DNA of 63,865 bases from an uncultured Pelagibacteraceae bacterium (lineage in GTDB: Bacteria > Pseudomonadota > Alphaproteobacteria > Pelagibacterales > Pelagibacteraceae): positions 1 through 63,865 of the forward strand of contig CABXEK010000003.1 of NCBI GenBank assembly GCA_902511185.1, given 5' to 3'. Within the stretch, counting starts at the first letter, position 1. Every line of letters begins with the position of its first letter. Below the pieces are notes generated by a model, which saw only the letters and a program-made list of their open reading frames with translations, searched no databases and was not told the DNA's origin. Both the position numbers and the translations under genes were made by a program. Below are positions 62,433 through 63,865 of the stretch, piece by piece.

Positions 62433-63377
62433 ATGATAAATAAAGATTTAAAAGTTGGAGTTTTAGGTGCTGGCGCAATGGGCTGTTTGTTTGGAGGTTT
62501 GTTAGCTGAAAAAGGACTAAACGTAACCCTTATAGATGTTTGGAAAGAACATGTGGAAACAATAAACAAAAATGGTCTTAAAATGGATGGTCATGGTGGA
62601 GATAGATTTATTAAAGTTAAAGCAACGACCGACCCATCGACAGTTGGTATTGTTGATGCCGTGATAGTAATGTGTAAAGCAACTGTTCTGGAACCAGCTC
62701 TCAATAGTATTAAAAATATCATTGGTGAAAAAACTGTTTTTATGTCTTTTCAAAATGGTTTTGGACATGAGGCTATTATGCAAAAAATTGTTGGAATTGA
62801 AAAAGTTTTAGGTGGAACAACAACTCAGGCATCAAATATATTGGGACCTGGACATATAATGAACCACGCAGCTTTACCATCTTGGATAGGAGAGTACGAG
62901 GGCGGTATGAGTGAAAGAGTTAAAGAAGTAGCAGATACATTCACTGCCTATAATCTTGAAACAATTGCTGCAGACGATGTAAAGAAAAGAAAATGGATGA
63001 AACTTTTTGCATTAACTGCAATTGGTCCTTTATCTGCAATTTTTGATCTACATCACACAGATTTATATATTAATAATAGTGCAAATGATGTTTCAAGATC
63101 TCTTGGCAAAGAAATCATATTAGAGACAAGACAAGTAGCTTTAGCAGATGGTGTTGAGGTATCTGAGGATGAGTGTCTATTTATGTTTAATAAAATTGTA
63201 GACTCCAATCAAACAAATAAATCCTCTATGGCTTTTGATGTTCAATATAAAAGAAAAACTGAAATTGACTTTATAAGCGGTGTTGTTTCAAGTCTTGGAA
63301 AAAAACATGGAATAAAAACTCCTTTAAACGATTTAATGTACAAAATGATCAAAGTTAAGGAGGGAATGTATAGCTAA
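62433..63377 (+). CDS. 2-dehydropantoate 2-reductase family (PanE/ApbA)
   Basis: A 314-residue NADPH-dependent reductase. VGVLGAGAMGCLFGGLLAEKG (about 8-28), DAVIVMCKA (about 76-84), and the C-terminal KKRKWMKLFALTAIGPLSAIF (catalytic Lys). PanE makes pantoate, but this context (sugar-acid cluster, own operator) and family breadth allow another 2-oxo or 3-hydroxy acid. The start is the only good ATG after the operator. Confidence 0.85.
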   Translation: MINKDLKVGVLGAGAMGCLFGGLLAEKGLNVTLIDVWKEHVETINKNGLKMDGHGGDRFIKVKATTDPSTVGIVDAVIVMCKATVLEPALNSIKNIIGEKTVFMSFQNGFGHEAIMQKIVGIEKVLGGTTTQASNILGPGHIMNHAALPSWIGEYEGGMSERVKEVADTFTAYNLETIAADDVKKRKWMKLFALTAIGPLSAIFDLHHTDLYINNSANDVSRSLGKEIILETRQVALADGVEVSEDECLFMFNKIVDSNQTNKSSMAFDVQYKRKTEIDFISGVVSSLGKKHGIKTPLNDLMYKMIKVKEGMYS

Positions 63378-63865
63378 ATGCTAAAAATTGAGAAATTAAA
63401 AAAAATAAAAAGTAATTTTCCAGTTTTAGTAGGTAGCAACGTTATTCCAAAAAGTATTTGTAAAACATTAATTAAAGAAATCAGTAACTCCAAAACTTTT
63501 GATGACATGATCATGGGTGGAAGAAGTCGAATAAACAAAGGGTCTAAAAATTTTAATAATTATATTAAAAAATCAAAAACCTCAGAAAAACTCTTTAAAA
63601 TTTTCAATGGTAAATCTTTCTATAAAAAAATTGAAAGTATATTTAAAAAAAACTTTAAAGATAGCTCTTGGGAAAACTCATATCTTCCAAAAATTTTTAA
63701 TCAAAAAAAGTTTACTATTAAAAAAAAATTAAGCTCGAGTGAACTTAAAAAAATGCTTGGGAATAATTACTCTAACCCAAAAGTAAATTTAGATATTGAT
63801 TTTTCTGTTTCAAAGGGTGGATATAGATTAAGACCACATCGAGATGACATTACAAGATTATATAA
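63378..63865 (+). CDS. 2OG-Fe(II) oxygenase-like protein, 3' truncated by window
   Basis: The first 162 codons of a gene whose end lies beyond the window. It starts at ATG 63378 directly after the reductase stop (TAA at 63375-63377). Near the right edge GGYRLRPHRDDITRLY contains the H-x-D iron-binding motif and the R-P-H context of prolyl-4-hydroxylase-like oxygenases. The N-terminal 110 residues are Lys/Asn/Ser-rich. The distal His and Arg ligands are outside. Confidence 0.6.
   Translation, partial: MLKIEKLKKIKSNFPVLVGSNVIPKSICKTLIKEISNSKTFDDMIMGGRSRINKGSKNFNNYIKKSKTSEKLFKIFNGKSFYKKIESIFKKNFKDSSWENSYLPKIFNQKKFTIKKKLSSSELKKMLGNNYSNPKVNLDIDFSVSKGGYRLRPHRDDITRLY

Overview
The window looks like a chromosomal segment of a SAR11-clade alphaproteobacterium (Pelagibacterales, 'Candidatus Pelagibacter'-like). 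Four things suggest this. The base composition is very AT-rich throughout. Genes are packed tightly, often with overlapping start and stop codons. SAR11 hallmark genes are present: a DMSP demethylase (dmdA), an APS-reductase cluster (aprA/aprB/membrane anchor), and a sodium:solute symporter behind a TPP riboswitch (thiV-type). There are no insertion sequences, CRISPR arrays, rRNAs or tRNAs that I can see. No gene-free stretch exceeds 300 bases; the longest is about 220 (25218-25436). The assignment is inference from gene content, since no marker gene was compared.

Region by region. (1) 1-6.2 kb is an organosulfur/sulfite block: the 3' end of a sulfolactate sulfo-lyase-type subunit (suyB-like), a YeiH/TauZ-type exporter, a TauE/SafE sulfite exporter, a 51-aa membrane microprotein, an unknown 116-aa protein, and aprA, aprB and the membrane anchor. 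Sulfite released from sulfonates could be oxidised through APS or exported. (2) 6.3-27 kb is housekeeping: HIT hydrolase, pabC-pabA-pabB, an MFS carrier, metC-type lyase, mnmA, DUF3553, a CysQ-like phosphatase, recX, an ABA4-like protein, a DsbA-fold isomerase, rhodanese, a putative glycosyltransferase, a peroxiredoxin, amtB, HU, rseP, an EamA exporter, slyX, ytoQ, FAD oxidoreductases, an SRAP protein, an outer-membrane protein and a TPR protein. (3) 27-31 kb has tesA divergent from ybbA-ybbP, with overlapping start codons. (4) 33-37.7 kb is the glyoxylate/DMSP region: a RamB/ScfR-type regulator divergent from a 53-aa ORF and isocitrate lyase, with at least six copies of a TTGTAAA octamer between them, then dmdA. 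(5) 37.7-42.3 kb holds an ABC-2 exporter, a thioredoxin-like protein, the TPP-riboswitch-controlled symporter and a small cassette of uncharacterised genes.

(6) 42.3-63.9 kb is a large carbohydrate region. On the minus strand, in transcription order, it has iolD, an inositol-dehydrogenase-like oxidoreductase, a 2-hydroxyacid dehydrogenase, a ribose-type ABC transporter with a single-domain ATPase, RbsD/FucU mutarotase, ribokinase, an SDR and a ROK kinase. These are followed by a glucose-type (GtsABCD/UgpC-like) ABC transporter, another SDR and another Gfo/Idh/MocA oxidoreductase. On the plus strand are an aldehyde dehydrogenase and an HpaI-type aldolase. A MarR-like regulator, a DUF1907 protein, a PanE-type reductase and a truncated prolyl-hydroxylase-like gene close the window. 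An 18/20-identical sequence in the two divergent promoters that flank the MarR-like gene suggests shared local control.

The candidates I consider most worth following up are the RamB-type operator cluster with its unknown 53-aa ORF, the duplicated 20-mer operator, the incomplete inositol/ribose hybrid cluster, and the uncharacterised small proteins tied to the apr operon and the thiV neighbourhood.
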